This document shows positions 1 to 9,600 of a DNA stretch of 64,000 nucleotides, piece after piece. A program made the translations under genes and the position numbers. Source of the DNA: Rhodococcus sp. 06-235-1A (GTDB lineage: Bacteria; Actinomycetota; Actinomycetes; Mycobacteriales; Mycobacteriaceae); NCBI RefSeq assembly GCF_002258785.1, contig NZ_NOYI01000024.1, positions 62,001-126,000 of the forward strand, given 5' to 3'. The notes beneath the pieces were generated by a model, which made no database searches, had not been told where the DNA came from, and saw only the letters and a list, made by a program, of their open reading frames with translations. Position 1 is the first letter of the stretch; each line of letters starts with the position of its first letter.

Positions 1-576
1 GAGCAGTACCACACGCTGATGCACCTCAACGCGAGCGCAGCCACTCGCCGCGGGCGCGGATGGGCTCTGTCGGAGCGGTCCTTGCCCTTCAGCTCCACCG
101 TTCGCCGGCAACGTACGGCGCAGGCAACCAGTGATGACCCCTGGTCGGCAGCGATCAGCTCGCTTGCCTTCATGACTGTCGCAGAGATCTCCATCACGTC
201 CTATCTGGACCTGATCGAGGACGACGATGTGATTCAGCCCATCAACCGAGCAACCGTCAAGCTGCACAACCGCGACGAGTACTGCCATGCATCGATTGCC
301 GACGACATGGCCGCGATCGTGTTCGACCGACTCGCGCCCAACGATCGCCGAAAGTTCCTGGACGGTCTCGTCGACGGCATGGACGCGTTCTCGAGCAGCG
401 ACTTCTCCACCTGGGGACGCATCCTCGAACTCGAAGGCGTCCGCGGTGCCGAGAAGATGCTCGCCGACGTCGAACAGGACAGGAGCCGCCGTCCTCTCGT
501 TCAGGATTACAGCGGGCTGCGATCTCTGTGTCGGAAGCTCGACGTCGAGGACAGCATCGAAATCGACTGGAGTTGA
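1..576 (+). CDS. AurF-type di-iron N-oxygenase, C-terminal part (5' end outside window)
   Basis: The reading frame is open to the left edge, so only the last 191 residues are visible. The di-iron ligand pattern of the AurF (p-aminobenzoate N-oxygenase) family is present with the family's spacing. The first codon starts an ExxH pair (EQYH). A later Glu in MTVAEIS lies exactly 27 residues before the His of LHNRDEYCH, and that motif itself supplies His, Glu (+4) and His (+7). These match the AurF ligands E136/H139, E196, H223, E227 and H230. Family members oxidise aryl or alkyl amines to hydroxylamine, nitroso or nitro groups. The gene lies 119 bp before an ABC exporter operon on the same strand. 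Substrate and any link to the NRPS genes are inference. The missing N-terminus should hold the first ligand Glu. Confidence 0.8.
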   Translation, partial: EQYHTLMHLNASAATRRGRGWALSERSLPFSSTVRRQRTAQATSDDPWSAAISSLAFMTVAEISITSYLDLIEDDDVIQPINRATVKLHNRDEYCHASIADDMAAIVFDRLAPNDRRKFLDGLVDGMDAFSSSDFSTWGRILELEGVRGAEKMLADVEQDRSRRPLVQDYSGLRSLCRKLDVEDSIEIDWS

Positions 577-695
577 CAGCCGAGCTCACCCGGCCTTGAC
601 CCGCAGGTAACATTTCCGGGGAATTCCGGTATCAAGTAGTGGCCCTCGACCCATGAGTCCGGTCCGACCATTCGTCCCAACAGCTCGGAGATTCG

Positions 696-1667
696 ATGTC
701 GTCAGCTCAACACGCAGCCGTACACGTGGAGGACGTGCACAAGTCCTTCGGCGATGTGCATGCGCTGCGCGGCATCAGCTTCTCCGCCGAGCGAGGAACC
801 GTACTGGGCATTCTCGGCCCCAACGGTGCCGGCAAGACCACTACTGTGAAGGTGCTCTCGACCCTCATCGCACCGGACAGCGGCAGAGCCTTCGTCGCAG
901 GCCACGACGTGGCTGCCGATGCCCCGGCGGTACGACGCTCGATCATGATGACCGGGCAGTACGCAGCCCTCGACGACACCCTGTCGGGCCGCGAGAACAT
1001 CGAACTCTTCGGCCGTCTCATGGGTCTGGACAAGAAGGCCGCGAAGACCCGTGCCAAGGCCCTGCTCGACGAGTTCGACCTCTCGGACACCGGCAAGCGG
1101 CCCGTACGTGGGTACTCGGGCGGCATGCGTCGCCGAATCGACATCGCGTGTGGCTTGGTCGTGCGCCCGGAGGTCGTGTTCCTCGACGAGCCGACCACCG
1201 GACTCGACCCACGTAGCCGGCAAGGTGTCTGGTCGCTCGTCGAAGCACTCAAGGCGCAGGGCATCACCGTGCTGTTGACCACGCAGTACCTCGAAGAAGC
1301 GGACGTGCTCAGCGACAACATCATCGTCATCGACAAGGGCACGGTCATCGCCGAGGGCACGTCGGATCAGCTCAAGGCCATGACCGGTGGTAGCTACTGC
1401 GAGGTCGTTCCGCTCGATCCCGGTCAGCTTCGAGCCGCCGCCGCCGCACTGGGTGACATGGTTCCTGCCGCCGTACATGCCGAGATCACCGCTACCTCCG
1501 ACCGGCTATCCGTGCCTGCGCCCGACGGCGCGGCAACGCTGTCCGAGATCCTGCGCCGCGTCGACGCGGAGGGCATCGTGCTGGCCGACATCGCACTGCG
1601 GCGACCCTCGCTCGACGACGTGTTTCTCACCCTGACCGGCCACTCTCAGACGAGTACGACCCCATGA
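696..1667 (+). CDS. DrrA-type ABC exporter ATP-binding protein
   Basis: This 323-aa protein is a complete nucleotide-binding subunit of the daunorubicin-resistance (DrrA) subfamily. Walker A is GPNGAGKTTT near residue 45, the signature is YSGGMRRR near 145 and Walker B is VVFLDEPTTGLDP near 168. A His-loop equivalent lies in LLTTQYLEEAD, where Gln replaces the usual His, as is common in DrrA proteins. A C-terminal extension of about 80 residues ends in the DrrA-like DDVFLTLTG. The ATG is preceded by GGAG at a suitable distance. The stop overlaps the start of the next gene in an ATGA, so the two should be translationally coupled. It would energise export of a lipophilic product through the two permeases that follow. 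The cargo is unknown; the nearby NRPS product is an obvious candidate. Confidence 0.9.
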   Translation: MSSAQHAAVHVEDVHKSFGDVHALRGISFSAERGTVLGILGPNGAGKTTTVKVLSTLIAPDSGRAFVAGHDVAADAPAVRRSIMMTGQYAALDDTLSGRENIELFGRLMGLDKKAAKTRAKALLDEFDLSDTGKRPVRGYSGGMRRRIDIACGLVVRPEVVFLDEPTTGLDPRSRQGVWSLVEALKAQGITVLLTTQYLEEADVLSDNIIVIDKGTVIAEGTSDQLKAMTGGSYCEVVPLDPGQLRAAAAALGDMVPAAVHAEITATSDRLSVPAPDGAATLSEILRRVDAEGIVLADIALRRPSLDDVFLTLTGHSQTSTTP

Positions 1668-2521
1668 CGGCCACGACGCGAGGTTTGGCGAAGACGCACT
1701 CGGTCACGGCACCGCGAACCGCAGCCGGATCGACGACACAGCAGCCGAAACGGCGTTCGAGGACCAGGCCGTCCGGCTTCGTGCAGTGGCAAGCTCTCAC
1801 CGGTCGAGCGCTCTGGACCATGCTGACCCAGGGTGAGTTGCTGATCGCGGTCATCGCGCCGCTGATCTTCACCATCGGCTTCTATCTGCCGTTGAAGTTC
1901 GTAATGGGCCTACAGGGCATCAACTACGCGCAGTTCCTGATGCCGATCATCGTGTTGCAGGCAATGGCGTTCACCGCCATTTCCGCCGCACAGAGGGCAT
2001 CCATGGAGGCGATGAGTGGACTCAATTCTCGCCTGAAGACGATGCCCGTCGTGCGTGGTGTCCCGTTGGTCGCGCGTATCTCGAGTGGCGTCGTCCGCTC
2101 GGTGGTCTCGCTCGTATCGGCCCTCGGGTTCGGTTACGTCATCGGTTTTCGCTTCACTGCAGGATTTGGTCAGGCCCTGTTGTTCTGCGCACTCGCCATG
2201 CTGATCAGCACCACGTTGTCGATCGGTGCCGATGCGATCGGGACGCTGTCGAAGAGCCCGGAAGCGACCAGCCAGGTATTGACCCTTCCCCAGCTCATCC
2301 TCGGTATGGCCTCGTGCGGGTTCGTTCCGGAGAGCGGTTTCCCGGAACTCATCCGACCGTTCGTTCGCAATCAACCGATTTCTCAGTTCTCCTTCGCGAT
2401 GCGGGACATGGCCGAAGGCGGAGTCAGTTTCCAGGTGTTGTGGCCATCCCTCGCCTGGGTGGCCGGCCTGATCCTGTTCTTCGTCCCGCTCGCCATCTGG
2501 GCGAGCTCGAGACCAGAATGA
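1664..2521 (+). CDS. ABC-2 type permease (DrrB-like)
   Basis: The protein has 285 aa. A basic, Thr/Ser-rich cytoplasmic N-terminus of about 45 residues is followed by about six hydrophobic helices typical of ABC-2 permeases, for example AVIAPLIFTIGFYLPLKF near 65. The sequence around residues 190-225 (SKSPEATSQVLTLPQLILGM) is the family's conserved central segment. It shares an ATGA overlap with the ATPase gene and lies 10 bp before a second permease. This gives the DrrA-DrrB-DrrC arrangement, with two separate half-channel proteins, also known from mycobacterial PDIM export. It should form the membrane channel together with the next gene product. Confidence 0.85.
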   Translation: MTATTRGLAKTHSVTAPRTAAGSTTQQPKRRSRTRPSGFVQWQALTGRALWTMLTQGELLIAVIAPLIFTIGFYLPLKFVMGLQGINYAQFLMPIIVLQAMAFTAISAAQRASMEAMSGLNSRLKTMPVVRGVPLVARISSGVVRSVVSLVSALGFGYVIGFRFTAGFGQALLFCALAMLISTTLSIGADAIGTLSKSPEATSQVLTLPQLILGMASCGFVPESGFPELIRPFVRNQPISQFSFAMRDMAEGGVSFQVLWPSLAWVAGLILFFVPLAIWASSRPE

Positions 2522-2531
2522 CGAGTCCGAG

Positions 2532-3386
2532 ATGACGATGTCCGAAGCGTCGGTGAATACCACGCGCGTATCCAACTTGACCTTTCCCGAACCCAACAGG
2601 GCCCTGCCGGAAGGCTCCATCCGTGCACTCGGGACCCATAGCCTGATCCAGGCCAAGCGTCTTCTGATGCGATGGATGCGCGATCCGTCGACGATGATTC
2701 AAGCGCTGCTGTACCCCGCATTGATGCTGGTCATGTTCCGTGTCGTGCTCGGGAACTCGATTTCCGCGGCCACCGGATCGCCGGCGATCTACGGGCAGGT
2801 GCCGATGATCGCTCTGGTCGGCGCGATGTTCGGGTCCATAGTCAGCGCCGTCGGCCTCAAGGGCGAACGAAAGTCGGGTTTGTTGTCGCGGTTCTGGACA
2901 ACCCCCACTCACCGGGCAGCCGGCCTGCTGGGCAGAATGATCGCCGAGGCAGTTCGGGTGCTCGTGACCACCACAGTCATTATCACTGCCGGTGTGGCCT
3001 TGGGGTTCAGATTCACGCAAGGACTTCAAACCGGCATCTTGTTGCTCCTGATTCCGGTCGTGTTCGGTATCGGTTTCGCAGTCATGATCACGTTCCTGGC
3101 CACCGTCGCCGGCGATGCACCGCTCGTGGAGGTGGTGTCGATCTTCTGCACGCTGTTGATGTTCTTCAACGCCGGGTTCGTCCCCGTGCTCGCCTACCCG
3201 CCATGGCTTCAACCGGTCGTCGCGGCACAGCCGATGTCGGTGGCGGTCAATGCAATGCGAAACCTGGCAATGGGAGGTCCGGTCCTGACGCCGGTGTTGC
3301 ACACTCTCGCGTGGTCACTCGGAATGGCAGTTGTTTTTCTGATCCCCGCAATCCGCGGTTACAAGAAAGCCTCCGCTACGGGGTGA
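2532..3386 (+). CDS. ABC-2 type permease (DrrC-like)
   Basis: The protein has 284 aa. An N-terminal soluble stretch of about 50 residues precedes six predicted membrane segments. It has the family-typical segment GNSISAATGSPAIYGQVPMIALVG in its first third and the loop LLSRFWTTPTHRAAGLLGRM. It is a paralogue of the upstream permease and belongs to the same operon, with a 10-bp gap. The start chosen (ATGACGATG) has only a weak ribosome site, which is consistent with coupling to the upstream gene. It is the probable second half of the heterodimeric channel. Confidence 0.85.
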   Translation: MTMSEASVNTTRVSNLTFPEPNRALPEGSIRALGTHSLIQAKRLLMRWMRDPSTMIQALLYPALMLVMFRVVLGNSISAATGSPAIYGQVPMIALVGAMFGSIVSAVGLKGERKSGLLSRFWTTPTHRAAGLLGRMIAEAVRVLVTTTVIITAGVALGFRFTQGLQTGILLLLIPVVFGIGFAVMITFLATVAGDAPLVEVVSIFCTLLMFFNAGFVPVLAYPPWLQPVVAAQPMSVAVNAMRNLAMGGPVLTPVLHTLAWSLGMAVVFLIPAIRGYKKASATG

Positions 3387-3407
3387 CCTGCCGAGCTCCG
3401 GTGGCCG

Positions 3408-4355
3408 GTGTCCAAACAAGGGCCAAGACTGTGCGCGTTCGCTTTTGGAGTGATGGACTCGTACGCTTCCCATGTGACACGTCCCACACCGTCCGTCTCG
3501 GTGATCATTCCAGTAGGCGGCTTCGACCGATATCTGGCCGAGCAACTCGCCGCGCTGACAGTGCAGGACTACCCCGGCCCCGTCGAGGTGATCGTCTCCG
3601 ACAACCGCGGTGATCCTCGGCTGGCCGAACATGTGCAGCGCATGTCCGCCACCGTCGGACCGCCGGTCCGTTATGTCGACTCCGCAAGACTCTCCGGTGC
3701 CGCTCACGCCCGTAACGAGGGCGCACGGGTGGCCGCCCACGACTTCCTGGCATTCTGCGATGCCGACGACGTGGTCCGGCCCGGTTGGATCTCGAGCCTG
3801 ATTCAGCTGGCGCAGAACGCAGATGTGGTGGGCACTGCACTCGACGCATCGAGGATCAATTGTGAGAAAGCTTTGAATTGGACTCCGACTCCGGCACCGA
3901 CCGAACAAGGAAAGTCGGCGTTTCTACCGTTCGCAATCGGTGCCAGCTTGGGTTGCTGGAAAACGGTCTACGAGGCGCTCGACGGAATGGACAACACGTT
4001 CAGGGCAAGCCAGGACGTGGAGTTCAGTTGGCGTGCACAGTTGGAGGGGTACACCCTCGGGTTCGACCAGGAAGCCCAAGTCGACTATCGGCTCCGCAGC
4101 CGTCTGCGTCCACTCATGACGCAATCGTTCCGCCTGGGTTACGGGTCCACAATGCTGCGCGGGGTGTACCGACCCAGGGGGTGTCCACCGGTCCCGCTGT
4201 CCAAGGTCGTGCTCGCCTGGCTCGAACTCGCAGTGCGCAACCCGTTGTTGCCGGTGGCGATCACCAGGCTGCCGCGGGGCCTGTGGCTTCGCGCGGTATG
4301 GCCCCGGGCCGGAGAATTGCGCGGTGGCTTCGGCCACCGAGCCTTCACCTGGTGA
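3408..4355 (+). CDS. Family 2 glycosyltransferase
   Basis: This is a GT-A fold glycosyltransferase. It begins its domain with PSVSVIIPVGG, carries a DxD-type sugar-nucleotide motif in AFCDADDVVRP near residue 125, and has the acidic acceptor motif SQDVEFSWRAQLEGY near 205. No membrane helix is obvious, so it should act in the cytosol or on the inner membrane face. The first in-frame start is a GTG 21 bp after the exporter genes. ATG at 3453 is an alternative that leaves MDSYASHV before the domain. The gene probably belongs to the exporter operon. Donor and acceptor are unknown. Possible roles are glycosylating the exported compound or a cell-envelope glycan. Confidence 0.75.
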   Translation: MSKQGPRLCAFAFGVMDSYASHVTRPTPSVSVIIPVGGFDRYLAEQLAALTVQDYPGPVEVIVSDNRGDPRLAEHVQRMSATVGPPVRYVDSARLSGAAHARNEGARVAAHDFLAFCDADDVVRPGWISSLIQLAQNADVVGTALDASRINCEKALNWTPTPAPTEQGKSAFLPFAIGASLGCWKTVYEALDGMDNTFRASQDVEFSWRAQLEGYTLGFDQEAQVDYRLRSRLRPLMTQSFRLGYGSTMLRGVYRPRGCPPVPLSKVVLAWLELAVRNPLLPVAITRLPRGLWLRAVWPRAGELRGGFGHRAFTW

Positions 4356-4537
4356 CCGGCGGGGCGCAGGGGCCATCACCACACATGCAGCATGCTGCAC
4401 GCGCGACCATTGCGAGTTGTCGAATCACTCGGCACTCATCCACCGGAGAACCGGCTCGACTGGACCGAACCAGGTAATTCACCGGTTCGACCCATCTCGA
4501 GACGTCGATGAACCCGTTAAATATCAGAAAAAAATCT

Positions 4538-4566
4538 TTGACGCATATGCATTCGGTGGATATCGT
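4538..4566 (+). promoter_or_regulatory. Putative promoter giving a leaderless transcript
   Basis: TTGACG at 4538-4543 is separated by exactly 17 bases from TATCGT at 4561-4566. The ATG of the next glycosyltransferase gene lies 8 bases after the -10 element, so transcription should begin at or next to the start codon. The surrounding 218-base gap (4356-4573) is much more AT-rich than its neighbours and holds no gene that I can see. Confidence 0.5.
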
Positions 4567-4573
4567 TGGGTAA

Positions 4574-5491
4574 ATGACAGCGCCAACGCTATCGGTGATC
4601 ATTCCAGCTTTCGACGAAGAAGATTACATAGGACCGTGCCTCTCCGCGCTGCTCGAGCAATCCGAATACATTCACGAGTTGATCGTCGTCGATAATAATT
4701 CATCCGACGCAACCGCAGATATCGTCCAATCCTTTCAGCATGAAAACCCCATGGTTCGGCTGATCTCCGAATCCGAGCCCGGCGTCGTCTACGCACGTGA
4801 CGCGGGGTTTCGCGTCGCCACCGGCGACGTGCTCGGCAGGGTTGATGCAGATACTCGCGTGCGACCGGATTGGGCCCGGCAAATTGTCCAGTATTTCGCC
4901 GAAAACCCGGAATCGGACGTAGCGGCAGTTACCGGTCTCAACAATTCCTACGATTCCCCTTTCCGAACCCTCAAAGGGCGTTGGGTTCGAAAGCAGGTCG
5001 AAAAAGGACATTTCGGAGGAATACAGCAATTCCCCAATTTGCACGGCGCGAACATGGCTCTTCGCCGCGATGCATGGAATGCGGTCGAGCATTCCGTGAG
5101 CTGCAGAGACGATATCCACGAAGATTTGGATTTGGCTCTGTGTGTCGACGCAGCAGGTGGCAGAATCATGCAACTGACCAACCTGATGGTCGACATATCG
5201 CCGCGCCGTGCTCTGACGCCGCCCTCCGAATTCACTTCTTACTTGGATGCGATTTCCGTCACGTACGAACTGCACGGCCGCAACACTGAGGCCCTGCAGA
5301 AATCACTGAAGCTTCGGTGGTGGTTCCATGCCCTCCTGTGGTTGCTGCACCTGCCATACGACCCGCAACGCGGGCGCTACTCCGTTCGGCGACTACTGGT
5401 TCCCGCCACTCGGCGGGTCTTGCCCATCCGAACTCACACGGCGACGCGGACGGCCGGCAGATCCACTGCACACTCCGCCGCAGCGAGTTAG
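4574..5491 (+). CDS. Family 2 glycosyltransferase with own promoter
   Basis: This 305-aa GT-A protein starts directly in the domain (LSVIIPAFDEEDYIGPCL). It has the nucleotide-sugar motif GRVDADTRVRPDW near residue 90. It also has GANMALRRDAW near 160 and an acidic catalytic motif, CRDDIHEDLDLALCV, near 180. A hydrophobic segment (RWWFHALLWLLHLPY) near 255 may attach it to the membrane. It resembles bacterial cell-envelope and mycofactocin-type GT2 enzymes only at the family level. No Shine-Dalgarno site precedes the ATG. The gene uses less GC-rich codons than its neighbours in its first 600 bases (AAT, ATT and TTC runs), which hints at a separate history from the upstream operon. Substrates are not predictable. 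Confidence 0.75.
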   Translation: MTAPTLSVIIPAFDEEDYIGPCLSALLEQSEYIHELIVVDNNSSDATADIVQSFQHENPMVRLISESEPGVVYARDAGFRVATGDVLGRVDADTRVRPDWARQIVQYFAENPESDVAAVTGLNNSYDSPFRTLKGRWVRKQVEKGHFGGIQQFPNLHGANMALRRDAWNAVEHSVSCRDDIHEDLDLALCVDAAGGRIMQLTNLMVDISPRRALTPPSEFTSYLDAISVTYELHGRNTEALQKSLKLRWWFHALLWLLHLPYDPQRGRYSVRRLLVPATRRVLPIRTHTATRTAGRSTAHSAAAS

Positions 5492-5663
5492 TCGATCGCC
5501 CAACGATGACGGCAGAACAGCAGTTGATCTGACAAGGCACAAATAGGAACACACAACGAACGGGTACTGTATTGGCGTTCGCCCGGCGACATCTCTCGAG
5601 GATGACGCTCGGGTTTCCTTCCGGTAACGCCGGATCGCTTGACGCCAGGAGTACTGAAGCTTC

Positions 5664-6593
5664 ATGATTCGCACGTTCGCCCGCGCTGCCGCGACCGTCA
5701 CGGCTGTATTGGTCGTTTCTGCGGCGTCACAGTTCGCCGCCTCAGCTCAGCCCGTCGAGGTGCAGTTGCCTGCGAATCTTGTACAGCCGCAGGTGGCCGG
5801 CGCGAACGACTGGAACTGCAAGCCGTCAGCAGAGCACCCTCGTCCTGTCGTCCTGGTTCACGGAACCGGAATGAACAGCACCGCGTGGACAGTTCTGGCA
5901 CCCGAACTTCAAGATCTTGGCTACTGCGTATTTGCCATCAACTATGGTGCAGTCCCGCGTCTGTTGGACCCCAACACGGTGGTGTGGGGCGCAGGTGACA
6001 TCACTCAATCGTCGAAGGAGCTCGCGACGTTCGTCCAGTCGGTTCGGGACGCCACGGGAGCGCCGCAGGTCGATCTGGTCGGACATTCGCAGGGAGGAAT
6101 GCTGGCCAGGCAGTACATGAAGTTCGACGGTGGGAGCGACCCGGAGGATCCGGCGCGCAATGTCGTGCACTCCTTGATCTCTCTCGGTGCGACCAATCAC
6201 GGCACGTCGTTCGGCGGGCTGCAAGCCATGACTGTCGACCTCGAAGCATTCGGACTGCCCGGTCGACTCGTCACGCCGTTCTGGTTCGGCCCCGCGGGCG
6301 CACAGCAATTGATCGGCTCTCCTATCCTGGCAAGCCTCAACTCAGGCAGCGAGGTCGAGCCCGGTGTCGAATACACAGCGATCGCAACGCACGCGGATGA
6401 GGTGTCCACCCCTCCAGAGGGCGCGTTCCTGAACGACAACGGGACCGCCCTCGTCCAGAACAGGTGGGTGCAAGATGTGTGCCCTGCGGCCACGACGACG
6501 CACGACGGATTGATCCGTGATCCCGCGCCTCTGTACATGGTGAAGGTCGCGCTGGACCCCACCTACGGTGAATCGAATCCTGCTCCCTGCTGA
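5664..6593 (+). CDS. Secreted triacylglycerol lipase / esterase (alpha/beta hydrolase)
   Basis: The protein has 309 aa. A Sec signal peptide occupies about residues 1-29 (positive MIRTFAR, hydrophobic TAVLVVSAASQF, cleavage after ASA). The mature part has the oxyanion-hole motif VVLVHGTGMN near 61 and the nucleophile motif GHSQGG near 140, as in the actinobacterial class 2 lipase family (PF01674). An Asp in the HADEV region and the His of TTTHDGL near 275 fit the rest of the triad. Four Cys (two in the N-terminal third, two near the C-terminal third and terminus) could form disulfides. The ATG is preceded by AGGAG about 12 bases upstream. It is a single gene closed by a strong terminator. It acts outside the membrane on ester substrates. 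A role in handling a lipidated product is possible but unsupported. Confidence 0.85.
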   Translation: MIRTFARAAATVTAVLVVSAASQFAASAQPVEVQLPANLVQPQVAGANDWNCKPSAEHPRPVVLVHGTGMNSTAWTVLAPELQDLGYCVFAINYGAVPRLLDPNTVVWGAGDITQSSKELATFVQSVRDATGAPQVDLVGHSQGGMLARQYMKFDGGSDPEDPARNVVHSLISLGATNHGTSFGGLQAMTVDLEAFGLPGRLVTPFWFGPAGAQQLIGSPILASLNSGSEVEPGVEYTAIATHADEVSTPPEGAFLNDNGTALVQNRWVQDVCPAATTTHDGLIRDPAPLYMVKVALDPTYGESNPAPC

Positions 6594-6612
6594 CGAGCAA
6601 GCGTAGCCCTCC

Positions 6613-6652
6613 GCAGAAAGACCCCGGCTAGAAGTTGCCGGGGTCTTTCTGC
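6613..6652. terminator. Bidirectional terminator between lipase and NRPS genes
   Basis: The perfect 16-bp arms GCAGAAAGACCCCGGC (6613-6628) and GCCGGGGTCTTTCTGC (6637-6652) enclose an 8-base loop. The element lies just after the plus-strand lipase stop and just before the minus-strand NRPS stop. The TCTTTCT part of the arm gives a T-rich run on both strands, so it can end both transcripts. Confidence 0.85.
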
Positions 6653-6678
6653 TTGTATCGGTCGGTACCCGACCGGTC

Positions 6679-9600
6679 TCACTTCAGCCGATCGCCAACG
6701 ATCGGGCCTATCACGGACAGTCCCGATGTCGACATCATCTCGGTATGGGAACCGGGCACCACATAATTTTCGACGCGACCGGTCACGTACGGCTCCCACA
6801 CCTGAGCACCATCGGATTTGTTCGGATGCTCGAGCTGAGCACTGAAGTAGAGAGCGTCTCCGCTGAACACACCGGGCCGGTACTCGGTGATCAGCCTGGG
6901 GCTACGTACTGCACTCTGCGCAACGGTGACCATCTGCTCCGCCGTGATCGAGACCAGGTCGGCGCGGAACGCCCGCAGAAGGACGTCGGCCTGTTCGAGC
7001 GTGATGTCGTCGAACTCGTCGCCCACAGGGGAATCGACGCCCAGATCAGCGAGCCCCTGCTTGATTTCGGATCGGAACAGGTCCATGTCGGTCTCGAGCA
7101 CACTGTCCACGATCACCAGGTTGTCCACCCGATGTCCGTCCGCCTGCAGTTTCACCGCCACAGCATGAGCGATCACGCCGCCCAGAGACCATCCCAGGAA
7201 CGAATACGGACCCTCCGGCTGGGTCGCGAGGATTTCGCGCACGTACCGGTCGGCGTACTCGTCGATGGACTGCGGACCCGAGTTCTCGGTGAGAGCCGGC
7301 GACTGGACACCGTAGACCGGGTGGTTCGTCGCAACGAAGTTGACCAGCCCCGCATAGCAGAACGCCAACCCGTCCATCGGATGGATGCAGAACAACGGTG
7401 ACGCATCGCCGTCGCTGCGCAGCGGTAGAACGGTCCGCAACGCAGACTCACCGTGCGTCTCGTTGCCCGCCTCGAGACGGTCGGCGAGTGCCTCGACACC
7501 CGGTGTGGTGAAGAGCCACGGAAGTCGCACGTCGACACCGCTGGCCTCGGCAAGCTTCGTGACCAGCTGGGTGGCGATCAGTGAGTTGCCGCCCAGAGCG
7601 AAGAAATCGTCATCGAGACCGACCCGCTCCACCCCCAACACCTCCGCGAACACCCCCGCCACAACCTCCTCCGCGCGAGTGACCGGCGCACGGAACTCCC
7701 GCACCTCGAAGGTAGGCACCGGCAACGCCTTACGGTCGAGCTTGCCCGAGGTATTCAACGGAAACGCATCGAGAACCACCACAGCAGAGGGCACCATGTA
7801 CGACGGCAGGATCGCAGCGATCCCGTCGGTCAGTTCGTTGCCGTCGACGACCACACCGGGGGTGGGAACCACGTATGCCGCCAGCTGATCGCCGGTGGCC
7901 GTGGCCACGACCGCCGTTGCGGCCTGCGACACCGATTGCTGGCTCAACAACGCGCTGTCGATCTCTCCGAGTTCGATGCGCTGGCCACGAAACTTCACCT
8001 GGAAGTCGGTGCGGCCGATGTAGCCCAGCAGGCCGTCCTGGTTCCAGAACACCAGATCACCCGTCCGATACATCCGCTCCCCCACCGAGGACGCAAACGG
8101 ATCCGCCACAAAACGATCCACCGTCAAATCCGGACGTGACACATACCCCCGCGCCAACTGCGGACCCGCCAGATACAACTCACCGGGCACTCCGGTGGGC
8201 ACCGGATGCAACCGGCTGTCCAACACGTAGACCTGCACGTTGGCCTCCGGCACCCCGATCGGCACCGCCGACACGGGTGCGGTGTTCGACGTCGATGCTT
8301 GCCAATATGTGGCAGACACGGCGGCTTCCGTGGGTCCGTAGAGGTTGTGCACGCTCGCTGTGCTGATTCGCTGGAAATCGCTCACCGTTTCGGCCGGCAA
8401 CGCCTCACCGATCACGAACACGTGGCGAAGCGATTCCACCGACGCCGGCGGCGCATACGCCGCGAACACCGTCAACATCGACGGAACGAAATCGGTCACC
8501 GTCACCGACTCCGCAGCAATCATCTCCGCCACATACACCGGATCCCGATGACCATCAGCAGTCGCCACCACCAACCGACCACCAGACCGCAACGGCAGAA
8601 AATAACCCCACAACGACACATCGAACGTCGTCGCCGTCTTCTGCAAATACACATCCTCGGCCGTCAACCCATAGAACTCCGCCATCCACACCAACTGATT
8701 CACGATCGCCTCGTGCGAGACCGCCACACCCTTCGGACGACCCGTCGAACCCGACGTGAAAATCACATACGCAGGCGACTGCGGCCTGACCACACCACCG
8801 AGCTCCGACACCGACACAGCCGAACCCGACACCCCCGACAAGTCCAACCCGGACACATCCACCACCCGAACACCAGCACCGACATCGACCCCATCGACCG
8901 CCCTGGTCAACACAGCGACCGGATCAGCCGTCTCGACGATATGCGCGATCCGCTCCACCGGATGATCAGGATCCAACGGAACATACGCACCACCAGCACG
9001 CACGATCGCATACATCCCCACCACCAGATCCAACGACCGCCGCATCGCCAACCCCACCAACGACTCCGGCCCCACACCGATCCCCACCAGATACCGCGCC
9101 AACCGATTGACCCGCACATCGAACTCGCCGTACGTCAACGACACACCCTCGAACGAGATCGCCACCGCATCCCGATCCGCCGCCACCCGCGCATCGAAAC
9201 CATCCAACAACAACACCTCGTCGACGACCACCGCCGTCGCATTACGCCCCACCACCAACTCGTGCAGCTCCGACTCGGTAACGACAGGAATATCACCCAC
9301 CGCAACACCCGAATCCGCAACCACAGCTTTCAGCACCGCCACGAACCGCTCCGCGAAACCCACCACAGATGACTCATCGAAAAGATCGGTCGCGTAACTG
9401 AACTCGGCCGAAATGCCGGCCCCGACCCCAGCGGTCCCGTACCGATCCTGCAGCGTCAACTGCAGATCCGTCTTCGCCAAGGACACCTCGACGTCGAGAG
9501 AACCCACTTGTAGACCAGCCAACTCGAAATCCGACTGTGCAAGGTTCTGGAACGTCAACCCCACCTGGAACAGCGGGTTTCGGCCCATCGAACGCGCCGG

